Part shown: piece by piece, positions 1 to 7,920 of the stretch
Position numbering within the stretch: position 1 is the first letter of the stretch
How the letters are laid out: the number at the start of each line of letters is the position of its first letter
Translations under genes and position numbers: made by a program
Notes under the pieces: model-generated
Database searches by the model: none
Told to the model about the DNA's origin: nothing
What the model saw: only the letters and a program-made list of their open reading frames with translations
Assembly: GCA_964617665.1 (NCBI GenBank)
Contig: CAZUAH010000222.1
Coordinates: forward strand, 1-21,606
Reading direction: 5' to 3'
Source: JADHUC01 sp964617665
GTDB lineage: Bacteria; Planctomycetota; Planctomycetia; Pirellulales; Pirellulaceae
Length of the DNA: 21,606 bases

Positions 1-1059
1 GGCTGCCGAGGCTGGGTCGCTCACCACACAACCGACGCGTGGTGGTTCACGGACGTGATCGGCTTGCCGCAATACGGAATGTGGACCATGGGCGCCGCAT
101 GGTGCTGCCAGCATCTCTGGGAGCACTATCAGTTCAGTGGCGATCGTGAGTTCTTGGCCGAGCGTGCCTATCCCGCAATGAAAGAGTCTGCGTTGTTCTT
201 GCTCGATTGGCTGACGGAAGACCCAAGAACCGGCCGGTTGATTTCTGGACCGTCCACATCACCCGAGAACATCTTCATCACACGGGACTGGAAGCAGTAC
301 GGCAATCTGTCCATGGGACCGACCATGGATCACATGATCATTCACGATCTATTCACTAACTGCATCGACGCGGCGAAGACGTTGGAAACCGACATCGGAT
401 TCCGAAAAGAACTCCAGCAAGCACTCGCCAGACTGACGCCCATCCCCATCGGCGAGGACGGTCGAATCATGGAATGGTTGGAGCCCTTCCGCGAGGTCGA
501 TCCCGGCCACCGGCACATGTCCCATATGTTTGGACTTCATCCTGGAAACCAGATTACCGAAGCGGGCACTCCCGAATTGTACCAGGCCGCGCAAGAATCC
601 CTGGAAGGACGCTTAGCGTCGCGCTTCCACGGTGTCGGTTGGAGCCGCGCATGGTTGGTGAACTTCTTCGCGCGGCTACGTGACGGCGACGCAGCCTACG
701 AAAACCTGAAGTTTCTCGTTGGCCGACAAAGCAAGAACCTTTTCAATGGCAGATTCCAGATCGACGCCAATTTCGGCGCCACCGCCGGATTAGCCGAGAT
801 GCTGCTGCAATCCCACGAGGGAACCGTCGAGTTGTTACCGGCTTTGCCTACCGCTTGGCCCACCGGACACGTTAAGGGGCTTCGTGCGCGTGGAGGATTC
901 GAGGTGGATATCGCGTGGCGTGATGGAAAACTGCAATCGGCAACCGTCAGATCGCTGTTAGGCAACCCATGCCGGATTCGGTATGGCGACGAAGTGCGCG
1001 ACCTTGAACTCAAGAAGGGGGATTCCGAGCGGCTGGGCCATGACCTTTGTCGATCTTGA
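1..1059 (+). CDS. GH95-type alpha-L-fucosidase/galactosidase, C-terminal part (5' end outside window)
   Basis: The reading frame is open from base 1 and stops at TGA 1057-1059, so only the last 352 residues are present; GH95 enzymes are usually about 750-800 residues. GH95 enzymes hydrolyse alpha-L-fucosidic (some alpha-L-galactosidic) bonds by inversion, using an (alpha/alpha)6 barrel. Visible family landmarks are G-W-V-A-H-H-x-T-D-x-W at residues 4-14, P-S-x-S-P-E-N with the probable general acid Glu89, and F-Q-I-D-A-N-F-G with Asp255. After the barrel comes the usual C-terminal beta domain with L-L-P-A-L-P-x-x-W. One oddity is that the Asn I would expect in the HHNTD motif reads Thr (residue 10). 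A signal peptide cannot be assessed. rhaT follows 239 bases downstream on the same strand, and sulfatases and an esterase lie further on, which fits degradation of a sulfated deoxyhexose glycan. The family call is strong; fucose versus galactose specificity is open. Confidence 0.88.
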   Translation, partial: GCRGWVAHHTTDAWWFTDVIGLPQYGMWTMGAAWCCQHLWEHYQFSGDREFLAERAYPAMKESALFLLDWLTEDPRTGRLISGPSTSPENIFITRDWKQYGNLSMGPTMDHMIIHDLFTNCIDAAKTLETDIGFRKELQQALARLTPIPIGEDGRIMEWLEPFREVDPGHRHMSHMFGLHPGNQITEAGTPELYQAAQESLEGRLASRFHGVGWSRAWLVNFFARLRDGDAAYENLKFLVGRQSKNLFNGRFQIDANFGATAGLAEMLLQSHEGTVELLPALPTAWPTGHVKGLRARGGFEVDIAWRDGKLQSATVRSLLGNPCRIRYGDEVRDLELKKGDSERLGHDLCRS

Positions 1060-1248
1060 GCCCGGCTCACGAGGCTCTTCCGGCGCAGGAAGTGATCGGT
1101 CCGTACTTCAACGCGGGCTGACGAGTGACAGGCTGCTCGCCCTTTCGATCGCTGCAAAAGACTGGTAAGTTCAACAATCAGGCCAGTGACTCAGTTGGAT
1201 TGGCATTCGGTCGGTCGAGCGTTTTCGCGGTTCGATCGATCAGTGTGG

Positions 1249-1279
1249 GAGTGCCTCGTCCACTCGTGGGCGGGGAGTG
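1249..1279 (+). promoter_or_regulatory. Alternating GAGTG/CACTC inverted repeats in the rhaT leader
   Basis: GAGTG (1249-1253), CACTC (1261-1265) and GAGTG (1275-1279) lie 20-50 bases before the rhaT start codon. The middle copy can pair with either neighbour, giving two mutually exclusive 5-bp hairpins. This could be a leader switch or chance in GC-rich DNA. No convincing sigma70 promoter was seen in the rest of 1060-1298. Confidence 0.2.
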
Positions 1280-1298
1280 AATCGAAAGGTAAGGAATC

Positions 1299-2402
1299 AT
1301 GATCGCACCAAACCCGGGGCAAGGTGTGGGGCTGCACGCTGTCGGCGCGCTGTTCGCCGCTAGTTGCTACACTCCACAGAAGCAGACCAAACTCTGGGCG
1401 TGGGAAATCTATTGGATCAGCCAAGCCACCTTTGCTTGGTTGATCTTGCCAATCATTGGCGCAGTGCTGACCGTGCCGGATTATGTCGGCCTCTTGGCCG
1501 AAAGCCCGCCTGAAGTGATGCTCAGATCGTTTGGACTGGGTGTGGTGTATGGGTTTGGCGGACTGGCGTTTGGGATGGCTATCCGCTACATAGGCTTCTC
1601 GCTGACCTACTCCTTGGCCATTGGCATTTCGGCGGCACTCGGGACGATCGTGCCGCTGTTCTGGACACCAAACGATGGGTACGTCTACAAACTTGATACG
1701 CTGTTCAATACTCTGCCCGGAGCCATCGTTCTCGCCGGTATTTTGCTCGCGATCGCCGGGATCTTCGTCTGCGGTTACGCTGGTCTCTTGCGCGAGCGAG
1801 CTGGCGGGGCATCGGGCGCGACATTCTCGTTCAAGCGAGGTGTACCGATCGCCATTTTCGCGGGAATTCTCTCGGCAGTGTTCAACTTCGCCCTGATTGC
1901 CGGCGAGCCTTTGGCCAAAGCTGCTACGGAACGAGGCGCCCTCGAATTGCTTTCCGGGAACGCGATCTACCCATTCTCGCACGGCGGAGCGTGGCTGACG
2001 AACTTGGTTTGGTGCATCTTCCTGGTCGGCAAGAACCGCACGGTCGGCCAATTTGCTCGATTGCCCGGTGAGGCCCGAGGCGGCCTGCCGTTCTACTACC
2101 TGATGGCGATACTGAGCGGTGCGTTTTGGTATTTCCAGTTCTTCTTCTACGGCATGGGCCATCGGAACCTGGGCGACAAGTTCGGATTCACTAGTTGGGC
2201 CATTCACATGTCCTTGCTGATCCTGTTCAGCAACATATACGGCAAGCTGTTTCGTGAGTGGGAAGGCGCCAGCCCTTGGCCACGGAAGGTCGTCCACTAC
2301 GGCATGCTGGTCATCGTGGTTGCCACCCTGATCATCACCAGCGGTAACTACCTCGGCGAAGAGGCGAAGCCGACTCCAGCAGAGACGAAACAAGTGGAAT
2401 AG
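1299..2402 (+). CDS. rhaT: L-rhamnose/proton symporter RhaT
   Basis: This 367-residue inner-membrane transporter imports L-rhamnose, and in some family members L-lyxose or related deoxysugars, with a proton. The family is about 344 residues in E. coli. From memory of E. coli RhaT, the match is clear throughout: an early G-A-x-x-A-A-x-x-Y-x-P segment followed by W-x-W-E, the G-x-A-I-G-I-S/T stretch, and most strikingly F-W-Y-F-Q-F-F-F-Y-G-M-G-H followed by S-W-x-x-H-M-S and a late R/K-E-W. About ten hydrophobic helices are evident. The ATG at 1299 is supported by AAGGAA a few bases upstream. The C-terminal tail after the last helix is polar and rich in Glu and Lys. It is the only recognised transporter in the window, so it probably takes up the monomer released by the exported enzymes. 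The next ORF begins 7 bases after the stop. Confidence 0.95.
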   Translation: MIAPNPGQGVGLHAVGALFAASCYTPQKQTKLWAWEIYWISQATFAWLILPIIGAVLTVPDYVGLLAESPPEVMLRSFGLGVVYGFGGLAFGMAIRYIGFSLTYSLAIGISAALGTIVPLFWTPNDGYVYKLDTLFNTLPGAIVLAGILLAIAGIFVCGYAGLLRERAGGASGATFSFKRGVPIAIFAGILSAVFNFALIAGEPLAKAATERGALELLSGNAIYPFSHGGAWLTNLVWCIFLVGKNRTVGQFARLPGEARGGLPFYYLMAILSGAFWYFQFFFYGMGHRNLGDKFGFTSWAIHMSLLILFSNIYGKLFREWEGASPWPRKVVHYGMLVIVVATLIITSGNYLGEEAKPTPAETKQVE

Positions 2403-2409
2403 TGGGAGC

Positions 2410-2625
2410 ATGTCCAGTGCGGACAACAATGATGTGATCTGGCTGGGCGGCGATGCTATTCGGCTGTTTCCGGCTTGGCCAAGAGAATGGGATGTTCGTT
2501 TGACGCTACACGCTCCGTTCAACACGACCGTGGAAGGGGAACTCAAGGATGGCAGATTGCATTCGCTGAAGACCACGCCGGGGATTCGGAAGGCTGTTGT
2601 GATCAACATGATCGAGAAGAACTAG
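2410..2625 (+). CDS. 71-residue ORF resembling the C-terminal tail of a six-hairpin glycosidase (probable gene remnant)
   Basis: The product has D-A-I-R-L-F-P-A-W-P-x-x-W-D-V at residues 15-29, then L-H-A-P-F-N-T-T-V-E-G and G-R-L-H-S-L-K. This is the pattern of the last beta-sandwich strands of GH95/GH65-like (alpha/alpha)6 glycosidases, and the upstream GH95 gene carries the paralogous L-P-A-L-P-x-x-W near its own end. No catalytic barrel is present. The same frame is closed by a stop at 2329-2331 inside rhaT, so it cannot extend to a full enzyme. Similarity begins almost at the first residue, only about 20 bases after the rhaT stop. A GGGAG sits one base before the ATG, too close for a normal ribosome site, so any translation would depend on coupling to rhaT. 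It is most simply the 3' remnant of a deleted glycosidase gene; an expressed small protein is less likely. Confidence 0.6.
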   Translation: MSSADNNDVIWLGGDAIRLFPAWPREWDVRLTLHAPFNTTVEGELKDGRLHSLKTTPGIRKAVVINMIEKN

Positions 2626-2654
2626 AAACTGTTTCGGCTCAGAAGGGGTGTTTG

Positions 2655-3950
2655 ATGGTTCATTGCAGATGGTTCGCTCTTTCGGTTCTTCTGGGATTCT
2701 CGCCATGGGCTGATTCCGCCGCCGGTGACTGGAGCCGTTTTCGCGGCCCCAATGGCTCGGGAGTGAGCGATGCAACGACCGTGCCCGTCGTTTGGACGGA
2801 CCAAGACTACAATTGGAAAGTTGAACTGCCGGGTAGGGGCCACAGTTCGCCAGTAGTCTTTGGGACGCGAGTCTATTTGGCATGCGCCGACTCTGAGACT
2901 GCCGAACGCCGGTTTCTCTGCTTGAGTACAAAGGACGGCGGCGTGCTGTGGCAGCGAGACTATGCGTCACAGACCTACAGGCAGCACCGAAGCAACGGTT
3001 ATGCCACTGCGACACCGGCTGTCGATGCCGACGGAATGGTTGTCACGTGGGCGACGCCCGAGGACGTCGTACTAATGGCGTTGACTCACGACGGGCGCGA
3101 GATGTGGCGTCGGCATCTCGGTCCGTTTGTCGGGCCGCATGGTGTCGGTTGTTCACCGATCATTGTCGACGACTTGGTCGTGTTGGCGAACGAGCAGGAA
3201 GACTATAGAGTCTTGGCCCGGCTGATGGGCCGCAAAGAAGTCGGCCCCGCCGGGAAGAGCTTCCTGATAGCCGTTGATCGCCAGACCGGCGAAGCGAAGT
3301 GGAAGGTACCTCGCGAGACCACGCTTGCACCGTACTCGACTCCGTGCATTCATACGCAGCCGGACGGTTCACGCGAGATCATCTTCACGAGTACATCACA
3401 TGGCGTCACGGCCATCGATGTCGCCACGGGAAAAGTGACCTGGGAGATCTCGGACATCTTCGAGGATCGCTGTGTTGGGTCCCCGATCGTTGCATCGGGT
3501 CTGGTGTTCGGCAGCTACGGTCACGGGGTCACAGGGAAGCTTTGTCTGGCCGCGCGTCCCGGATCGTCCGCGTCTGGGAGCGAATGGTCGATTGCCTTCG
3601 AGATCAAGCGGTCCGTGCCCTTGGTGCCGACACCTTTGGCCGTTGGTAGTCGACTGTTCCTCTGGTCCGACGACGGCGTCGTCACTTGCCTCGATTTGCC
3701 AACGGGCGATTTGGTTTGGCGTGACCGTGTGTCCGGTAGCTTCTTCGGTTCGCCGATCTGTGTCGCCAACCGACTGTATTGCATCGCTAAGAATGGAGAC
3801 GTAGTCGTCCTGTCGGCTGCTGACGAATTCGAGGAATTGGCCCGCGTACCGCTCGGCGAGCCAAGCTTTTCGACACCAGCCGTGTCGGATGGAGTGATGT
3901 ACATTCGCACCTCGTCGCACTTATACTCACTTGGAGGCCAGCGGCCCTGA
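2655..3950 (+). CDS. Exported PQQ-like (BamB-type) beta-propeller protein
   Basis: This 431-residue protein starts with a signal peptide (residues 1 to about 24, ending A-D-S-A-A-G). It then shows W-S-R-F-R-G-P-N-G-S-G-V at 26-37, the typical opening of planctomycete PQQ-like propellers. Propeller blades repeat the pattern A-x-D-x-x-T-G-x-x-x-W, clearest near 206-216, 253-263 and 345-355, each followed by a G-S-P-x-V-like turn. The ATG at 2655 was chosen over an in-frame upstream start at 2475 because AAGGGG lies 6 bases before it and the signal peptide begins there; the longer form would overlap the preceding ORF and hide the signal peptide. The function is unknown: such propellers usually act as scaffolds or binding proteins, and quinone-dependent dehydrogenase residues were not identified. 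It lies 29 bases after the glycosidase remnant and 74 bases before sulfatase 1, so co-transcription is plausible. Confidence 0.85.
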   Translation: MVHCRWFALSVLLGFSPWADSAAGDWSRFRGPNGSGVSDATTVPVVWTDQDYNWKVELPGRGHSSPVVFGTRVYLACADSETAERRFLCLSTKDGGVLWQRDYASQTYRQHRSNGYATATPAVDADGMVVTWATPEDVVLMALTHDGREMWRRHLGPFVGPHGVGCSPIIVDDLVVLANEQEDYRVLARLMGRKEVGPAGKSFLIAVDRQTGEAKWKVPRETTLAPYSTPCIHTQPDGSREIIFTSTSHGVTAIDVATGKVTWEISDIFEDRCVGSPIVASGLVFGSYGHGVTGKLCLAARPGSSASGSEWSIAFEIKRSVPLVPTPLAVGSRLFLWSDDGVVTCLDLPTGDLVWRDRVSGSFFGSPICVANRLYCIAKNGDVVVLSAADEFEELARVPLGEPSFSTPAVSDGVMYIRTSSHLYSLGGQRP

Positions 3951-4024
3951 GACTGTTACGATGCCTGACGCAGGAACGCGTCGCCGGTGCGCGATACAAC
4001 TAGGTCGTATAGGGAAACGAGACC

Positions 4025-5617
4025 ATGAGAGCTAGAACATCGCCGACCTATCTCCTATTTGCTTTCGCTATTTTCGTTTTCGCGTCGGGCGCGAATGCTG
4101 CCGTCGGCAGCAGTAAGGCATCCAGCGATTCGCCGCGGCCCAATATCATTTTCCTGCTCACCGACGACCAACGCGACAATACCTTTGGCGCCATGGGGCA
4201 TCCTTTCGTCAAGACGCCGAACGTTGATCGGTTACTTCGCCAGTCGGTGCGTTTTCGCAACGCGTACATCGCCGAACCGGTCTGTTCTCCCAGTCGCGTC
4301 TCCCTGTTGACGGGGATGTACGAGCGGGTCCACGGCGTCGGCTTCACCTCGTCCTACCAATTGACCGAAGCACAATGGGAGCGGACCTATCCCGCGCTGT
4401 TGCGGAAGTCCTGTTACCATACCGGGTTCGTTGGCAAGTTCGGTGTCGAGTACTATACGTTCAAGGGAAATGCGGCCGAGAAGTTTGATTTCTGGTGGGG
4501 GCACGATGGATGGACGAAGTTCTTGCCCAAGGATTTCAACAGCCCTAGCTGCAAACCCTATCACAACGCCAAGGAAGACGAGATCACCTTCATCATGGGC
4601 GAGGCGATGTCGAAGTTCCTCGGCGGTCTGCCGGGCGACAAACCATTTTGTCTGTCGGTCAGCTTCAATGTGCCCCACGGCTCGCAAACCACCAGCATGT
4701 ATCCCGATTACCCGCACTGGAATCGCATGACTCGCCCGGCGAACGAGAATCCGAAGCTCCAAGGCACGAGGTTCTACGACACGTTGTACCGAAACGTGGA
4801 TATCCAGATTCCCAACGAAACGGGCACCGATCCTTACCGGTTCATTCCCGAGTTCATTATGGACCAGGACAAGGGCCGGCGTACACAGACGTACCAGTAT
4901 TCGTACACACGTCCCACGTGCCTGGAGCATCACGTCCGCTACTACCAGACAATCACAGGACTCGATCACATCATCGGTGGATTGCTCAAAGATCTCGAGA
5001 GCCGTGACTTGGCCAAAAATACCGTGATCCTGTACGGCAGCGACCACGGCCTGCTGATGGGCGAATATGGCATGGGCGGCAAGGCTCTGTTGTATGACTT
5101 GGCGTCGAAGATACCCTGCTTCATTTTCGATCCCCAATTGCCCACGGATCGAAGGGACCAACAGATCGACGAACTCGTTTCCAGCTTGGACATCACCCGA
5201 ACCATTCTGGACTACGCTGACGTCGCAGCTCCCGAATTCATGCAGGGCGAGAGCCTGCGGCCGCTGTTGGAAGGAAAGGAAGTGCCGTGGCGAAAGGAGT
5301 TGTTTCTGGAAAGCCTCTACACTGGCCGGGACACGCCGTTCCAGGAAGGAATTCGCCTCGGCAAATGGAAGTACATCCGAATGTACGGCGGCGAGTCGAA
5401 ATATGATGAATCCCATGTTGATTTCACGAACCGGACACCCGAATTCGAGATGCTGTTTGACCTGGAAGCCGATCCGCGAGAGACGAACAATCTGATCAAG
5501 TCACACGCCGAGAGCGAAATCCTCGTGACGCTTCGCAAAAAGTGCGCGGCTCATTCCGAGGCCAACAATGAGCGGCGCCAGCAATTCAGAGATACCGTCG
5601 CGGTTGAAAGCCGTTGA
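4025..5617 (+). CDS. Exported S1-family sulfatase (sulfatase 1)
   Basis: This 530-residue type I sulfatase has an N-terminal signal peptide (about residues 1-26, ending A-N-A-A). It would hydrolyse sulfate esters on a carbohydrate. The metal-binding start N-I-I-F-L-L-T-D-D-Q is at 40-49. The formylglycine motif C-S-P-S-R is at 87-91, with Cys87 the residue to be converted. Further landmarks are G-K at 137-138, V-P-H-G near 216-219, G-S-D-H-G at 338-342 with a downstream G-x-Y-G-x-G-G-K (Lys353), and the C-terminal W-K-Y-I-R followed by L-F-D-L-E-x-D-P-x-E-x-x-N. It is therefore complete and apparently active. AGGGA precedes the ATG. Cys-type maturation needs a formylglycine-generating enzyme, which is not in the window. 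The TGA stop (5615-5617) overlaps a TTG that opens the esterase frame. The substrate cannot be read from the sequence. Confidence 0.95.
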   Translation: MRARTSPTYLLFAFAIFVFASGANAAVGSSKASSDSPRPNIIFLLTDDQRDNTFGAMGHPFVKTPNVDRLLRQSVRFRNAYIAEPVCSPSRVSLLTGMYERVHGVGFTSSYQLTEAQWERTYPALLRKSCYHTGFVGKFGVEYYTFKGNAAEKFDFWWGHDGWTKFLPKDFNSPSCKPYHNAKEDEITFIMGEAMSKFLGGLPGDKPFCLSVSFNVPHGSQTTSMYPDYPHWNRMTRPANENPKLQGTRFYDTLYRNVDIQIPNETGTDPYRFIPEFIMDQDKGRRTQTYQYSYTRPTCLEHHVRYYQTITGLDHIIGGLLKDLESRDLAKNTVILYGSDHGLLMGEYGMGGKALLYDLASKIPCFIFDPQLPTDRRDQQIDELVSSLDITRTILDYADVAAPEFMQGESLRPLLEGKEVPWRKELFLESLYTGRDTPFQEGIRLGKWKYIRMYGGESKYDESHVDFTNRTPEFEMLFDLEADPRETNNLIKSHAESEILVTLRKKCAAHSEANNERRQQFRDTVAVESR

Positions 5618-5637
5618 AACTGATACAGCTATGGCTA

Positions 5638-5664
5638 TTGAGTAGTACGCTTTCGTCTTACAAT
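5638..5664 (+). promoter_or_regulatory. Possible sigma70-type promoter before the esterase gene
   Basis: TTGAGT (5638-5643) and TACAAT (5659-5664) are separated by 15 bases, shorter than the usual 16-18. They lie 37 bases before the preferred esterase start at 5701, so an internal promoter is possible within the sulfatase-esterase run. Confidence 0.3.
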
Positions 5665-5700
5665 GGCCGATGCTGCCTCGGGGTTTGGGAGTTCTACGTC

Positions 5701-6639
5701 ATGACAAGACTATGTTGTCAAGTGGTTCGCAAGCTTTCGGGAGGCGTGCTGTTATTGGGAACGCTGGTTCTGACGGCGACCTCTCTTGCCGCTGACCTGA
5801 AATCCGAAGGCGATTCCGCCGATCCCCAGCGGATCCCGCTTTGGAACGGCCGTGCTCCCGTCGGTGACGGAAAGTCTGAAGAGGCCGAGGCGTGGATTAC
5901 AGTGCATCGCCCAACCAAGGGCAACGGAGCGGCAATCGTGATATGCCCCGGTGGCGGATACGGCGGTCTGGTGACCGGTGCGGAGGGCCACGGCATCGCC
6001 AAGTGGCTAAACGCTCACGGCATCACCGGCGTGGTGCTGGAATACCGCCTTCCCAAAGGTCGACCTTTTGTGCCGTTGTTAGACGCGCAACTCGCTATCC
6101 GCACGGTTCGCGCGAAGGCAAAGCAGTGGAACATCGAATCGTCGCGCATCGGCATCATGGGTTTCTCGGCCGGGGGGCATTTGGCGTCCACGGCGGGTAC
6201 TCACTTCGCTGATGGCGATCCAAACGCTGCCGACGCCGTTGATCGTGTGGGCTGTCGGCCGGATTTCGTGATCCTTGTTTATCCCGTGATCACGATGGAC
6301 GAAAAGACGCACCAGGGCTCCAAGAACAATCTTTTGGGCAGATCAGCGTCGCCAGAGTTGGTTGAACTATTCTCGAACGAAAAGCAAGTGACGGCGCAGA
6401 CATCGCCGACATTCTTAGCCCATGCTCTCGACGACAAGCCCGTGCCGCCCGAGAACAGCAAAGCGTTCTACGATGCCCTCCAGGCCGCAAAAGTCCCATC
6501 GCAATACGTCGAATTGCCGTCCGGCGGTCACGGGCTGAACGGCTACAGAGGCCCAATGTGGGATGCATGGCAGGAGAAGTCATTGACTTGGCTGGCTGAG
6601 TTGGAGTTCATTCCATCGAAAAATGCGATCAGCAAGTGA
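5701..6639 (+). CDS. Exported alpha/beta-hydrolase esterase (BD-FAE / acetyl-esterase type)
   Basis: This 312-residue serine esterase of the alpha/beta-hydrolase fold has a signal peptide with hydrophobic core at about 14-30 and A-A-D after it. The oxyanion-hole region is C-P-G-G-G-Y at 82-87. The nucleophile elbow is G-F-S-A-G-G at 154-159 with Ser156, followed by A-L-D-D (Asp244/Asp245) and G-G-H-G with His277 as the remaining triad members. The family removes acetyl or feruloyl groups from plant and algal polysaccharides; which acyl group is not visible. The ATG at 5701 was chosen because GGGAG lies 9 bases upstream and the signal peptide starts there. A TTG at 5614, overlapping the sulfatase stop, would add 29 residues without giving a better signal. 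The location between two sulfatases and a propeller suggests joint removal of ester decorations from one glycan. Confidence 0.9.
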   Translation: MTRLCCQVVRKLSGGVLLLGTLVLTATSLAADLKSEGDSADPQRIPLWNGRAPVGDGKSEEAEAWITVHRPTKGNGAAIVICPGGGYGGLVTGAEGHGIAKWLNAHGITGVVLEYRLPKGRPFVPLLDAQLAIRTVRAKAKQWNIESSRIGIMGFSAGGHLASTAGTHFADGDPNAADAVDRVGCRPDFVILVYPVITMDEKTHQGSKNNLLGRSASPELVELFSNEKQVTAQTSPTFLAHALDDKPVPPENSKAFYDALQAAKVPSQYVELPSGGHGLNGYRGPMWDAWQEKSLTWLAELEFIPSKNAISK

Positions 6640-6702
6640 GCTGTTTTTTCACGACGTCGACGGAAAGTCCGTAAGGACGAGGCACCATCCCTATCGACAA
6701 TG

Positions 6703-6718
6703 AAGCAGGTTGCTGCTT
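6703..6718 (+). terminator. Short hairpin between the esterase and propeller genes
   Basis: AAGCAG (6703-6708) and CTGCTT (6713-6718) form a perfect 6-bp stem around the tetraloop GTTG. No U-tract follows, so it is at best a weak terminator or an RNA-processing/stabilising hairpin. The rest of 6640-6780 shows no other clear signal apart from the AAAGG before the next start. Confidence 0.2.
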
Positions 6719-6780
6719 GGCACGCCGAGTGATATGCTCGTTCGCGTTGTCACTATCACAATCAGAAAGGCAGCGCGCGT

Positions 6781-7869
6781 ATGGTTCCTTCACTCAGCGT
6801 TGGCCTTGTTCTTGCTGTAGCGATCACCGCTGCTGGTCAAGACGAACCCACCATTGTCAAGCATCTCGATGTCTACAACGAACCCGGTCGCTTCGCTGGA
6901 TGGCCCGCCAATAACGGGATTTGGAGTTGGGAGAACGAGGTCGTCGTCGGCTTCACCCTTGGATACCACAAAGATAAAAGCGGACACACGATCGATCCGG
7001 ACCGGGCGTCTGTACCTCGGCAGGCACGAAGCCTCGATGGCGGTTTGACTTGGGCTATTGAGACACCCTCCTACATCAAGGACGATGACACGGAACGGAA
7101 GGCGACGTTGTTCGAGGGATCTATCGATTTTACCAATCCTGATTTCGCCGCACGATTCAGATACGACCGCTTCTACTACTCGCGTGACCGGTGTCGAGTC
7201 TGGGAAGGTCCTTTCCAACTGCCAACGTTCGGGCGGCCCGGCTTGCTGGCCCGGACCGACTATATCGTTGAAGGAAAACACCGATTGACTGCCTTCGTGG
7301 CGGCGGAAAAAGAAGGCGGCAACGAGGGCCAACCGCTGTGCATCCGAACAACAGACGGCGGCAGGACTTGGGAACCGGTTGGGTGGATTGGCGAACAGCC
7401 ACCAGCCGGCTATGGCTATGCGATCATGCCCGCTTCCGTGGGACTTGAAGGAAGCTCGTACCTGAGCATGATTCGTCGTGGCGGTGTGTTCGAGGGTGAA
7501 AAACGCTGGTGGCTGGAAGCCTTTGTGTCGCCCGATGACGGCCGATCCTGGTACATGCTTGACAAGCCGAAGATCAACAATGGAGGTAATCCCGCAAGTT
7601 TAACACGGCTGAAGGACGGCCGAATCGCGATGGTCTACGGTTGGAGGCATGAACCCTACGGGATTCGCGCGCGAATCTCGTCCGACGACGGGCAAACCTG
7701 GGGGCCGGAGTTCATCCTGCGAGATGACGGCCGGAGTTGGGACCTGGGCTATCCCCGTACCGTACAGCGGGCCGACGGCAATCTGCTCACCGTCTACTAC
7801 TTCAACGACGATTCCCAAGCGGAACGCTACATCGCAGCCACCATTTGGAGCCCCGGTGCGCCTCCGTAG
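6781..7869 (+). CDS. Exported Asp-box (BNR/sialidase-like) beta-propeller protein
   Basis: This 362-residue protein has a short signal peptide (residues 1-19, ending T-A-A-G). It has four Asp boxes of the pattern S/T-x-D-x-G-x-T/S-W at 84-91, 190-197, 250-257 and 300-307, which mark blades of a six-bladed sialidase-like propeller. The F/Y-R-I-P motif of true GH33 sialidases was not found, so sialic acid should not be assumed as substrate. In marine bacteria such propellers include glycosidases and polysaccharide lyases as well as binding proteins. The ATG at 6781 is preceded by AAAGG; the frame closes at TGA 6730-6732, and no earlier start gives a better signal peptide. Sulfatase 2 follows after 51 bases, which supports a shared transcript. 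The family call (Asp-box propeller) is good; the enzymatic role is unknown. Confidence 0.85.
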   Translation: MVPSLSVGLVLAVAITAAGQDEPTIVKHLDVYNEPGRFAGWPANNGIWSWENEVVVGFTLGYHKDKSGHTIDPDRASVPRQARSLDGGLTWAIETPSYIKDDDTERKATLFEGSIDFTNPDFAARFRYDRFYYSRDRCRVWEGPFQLPTFGRPGLLARTDYIVEGKHRLTAFVAAEKEGGNEGQPLCIRTTDGGRTWEPVGWIGEQPPAGYGYAIMPASVGLEGSSYLSMIRRGGVFEGEKRWWLEAFVSPDDGRSWYMLDKPKINNGGNPASLTRLKDGRIAMVYGWRHEPYGIRARISSDDGQTWGPEFILRDDGRSWDLGYPRTVQRADGNLLTVYYFNDDSQAERYIAATIWSPGAPP

Positions 7870-7920
7870 CCCCGTGGCCCGTTGGTGCGATTGGACTTCC
7901 CGATCCGAGGACGATGGTAA

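Noticed and set aside
1191..2609. Long minus-strand open frame (472 codons) opposite rhaT
   Set aside because: The plus strand encodes an unmistakable RhaT; the antisense product is polar, low in recognisable motifs and typical of a GC-rich shadow frame.
3972..4000. TACAAC before sulfatase 1 as a -10 box
   Set aside because: No -35-like hexamer lies 15-18 bases upstream; it is probably co-transcribed with the upstream gene.
4232..5416. Minus-strand open frame (394 codons) opposite sulfatase 1
   Set aside because: The sense frame has all S1 sulfatase motifs; the antisense product shows no domain or ribosome site.
6717..6738. TTGGCA ... TATGCT as a promoter before the propeller gene
   Set aside because: The spacing is only 10 bases, too short for a sigma70 promoter.
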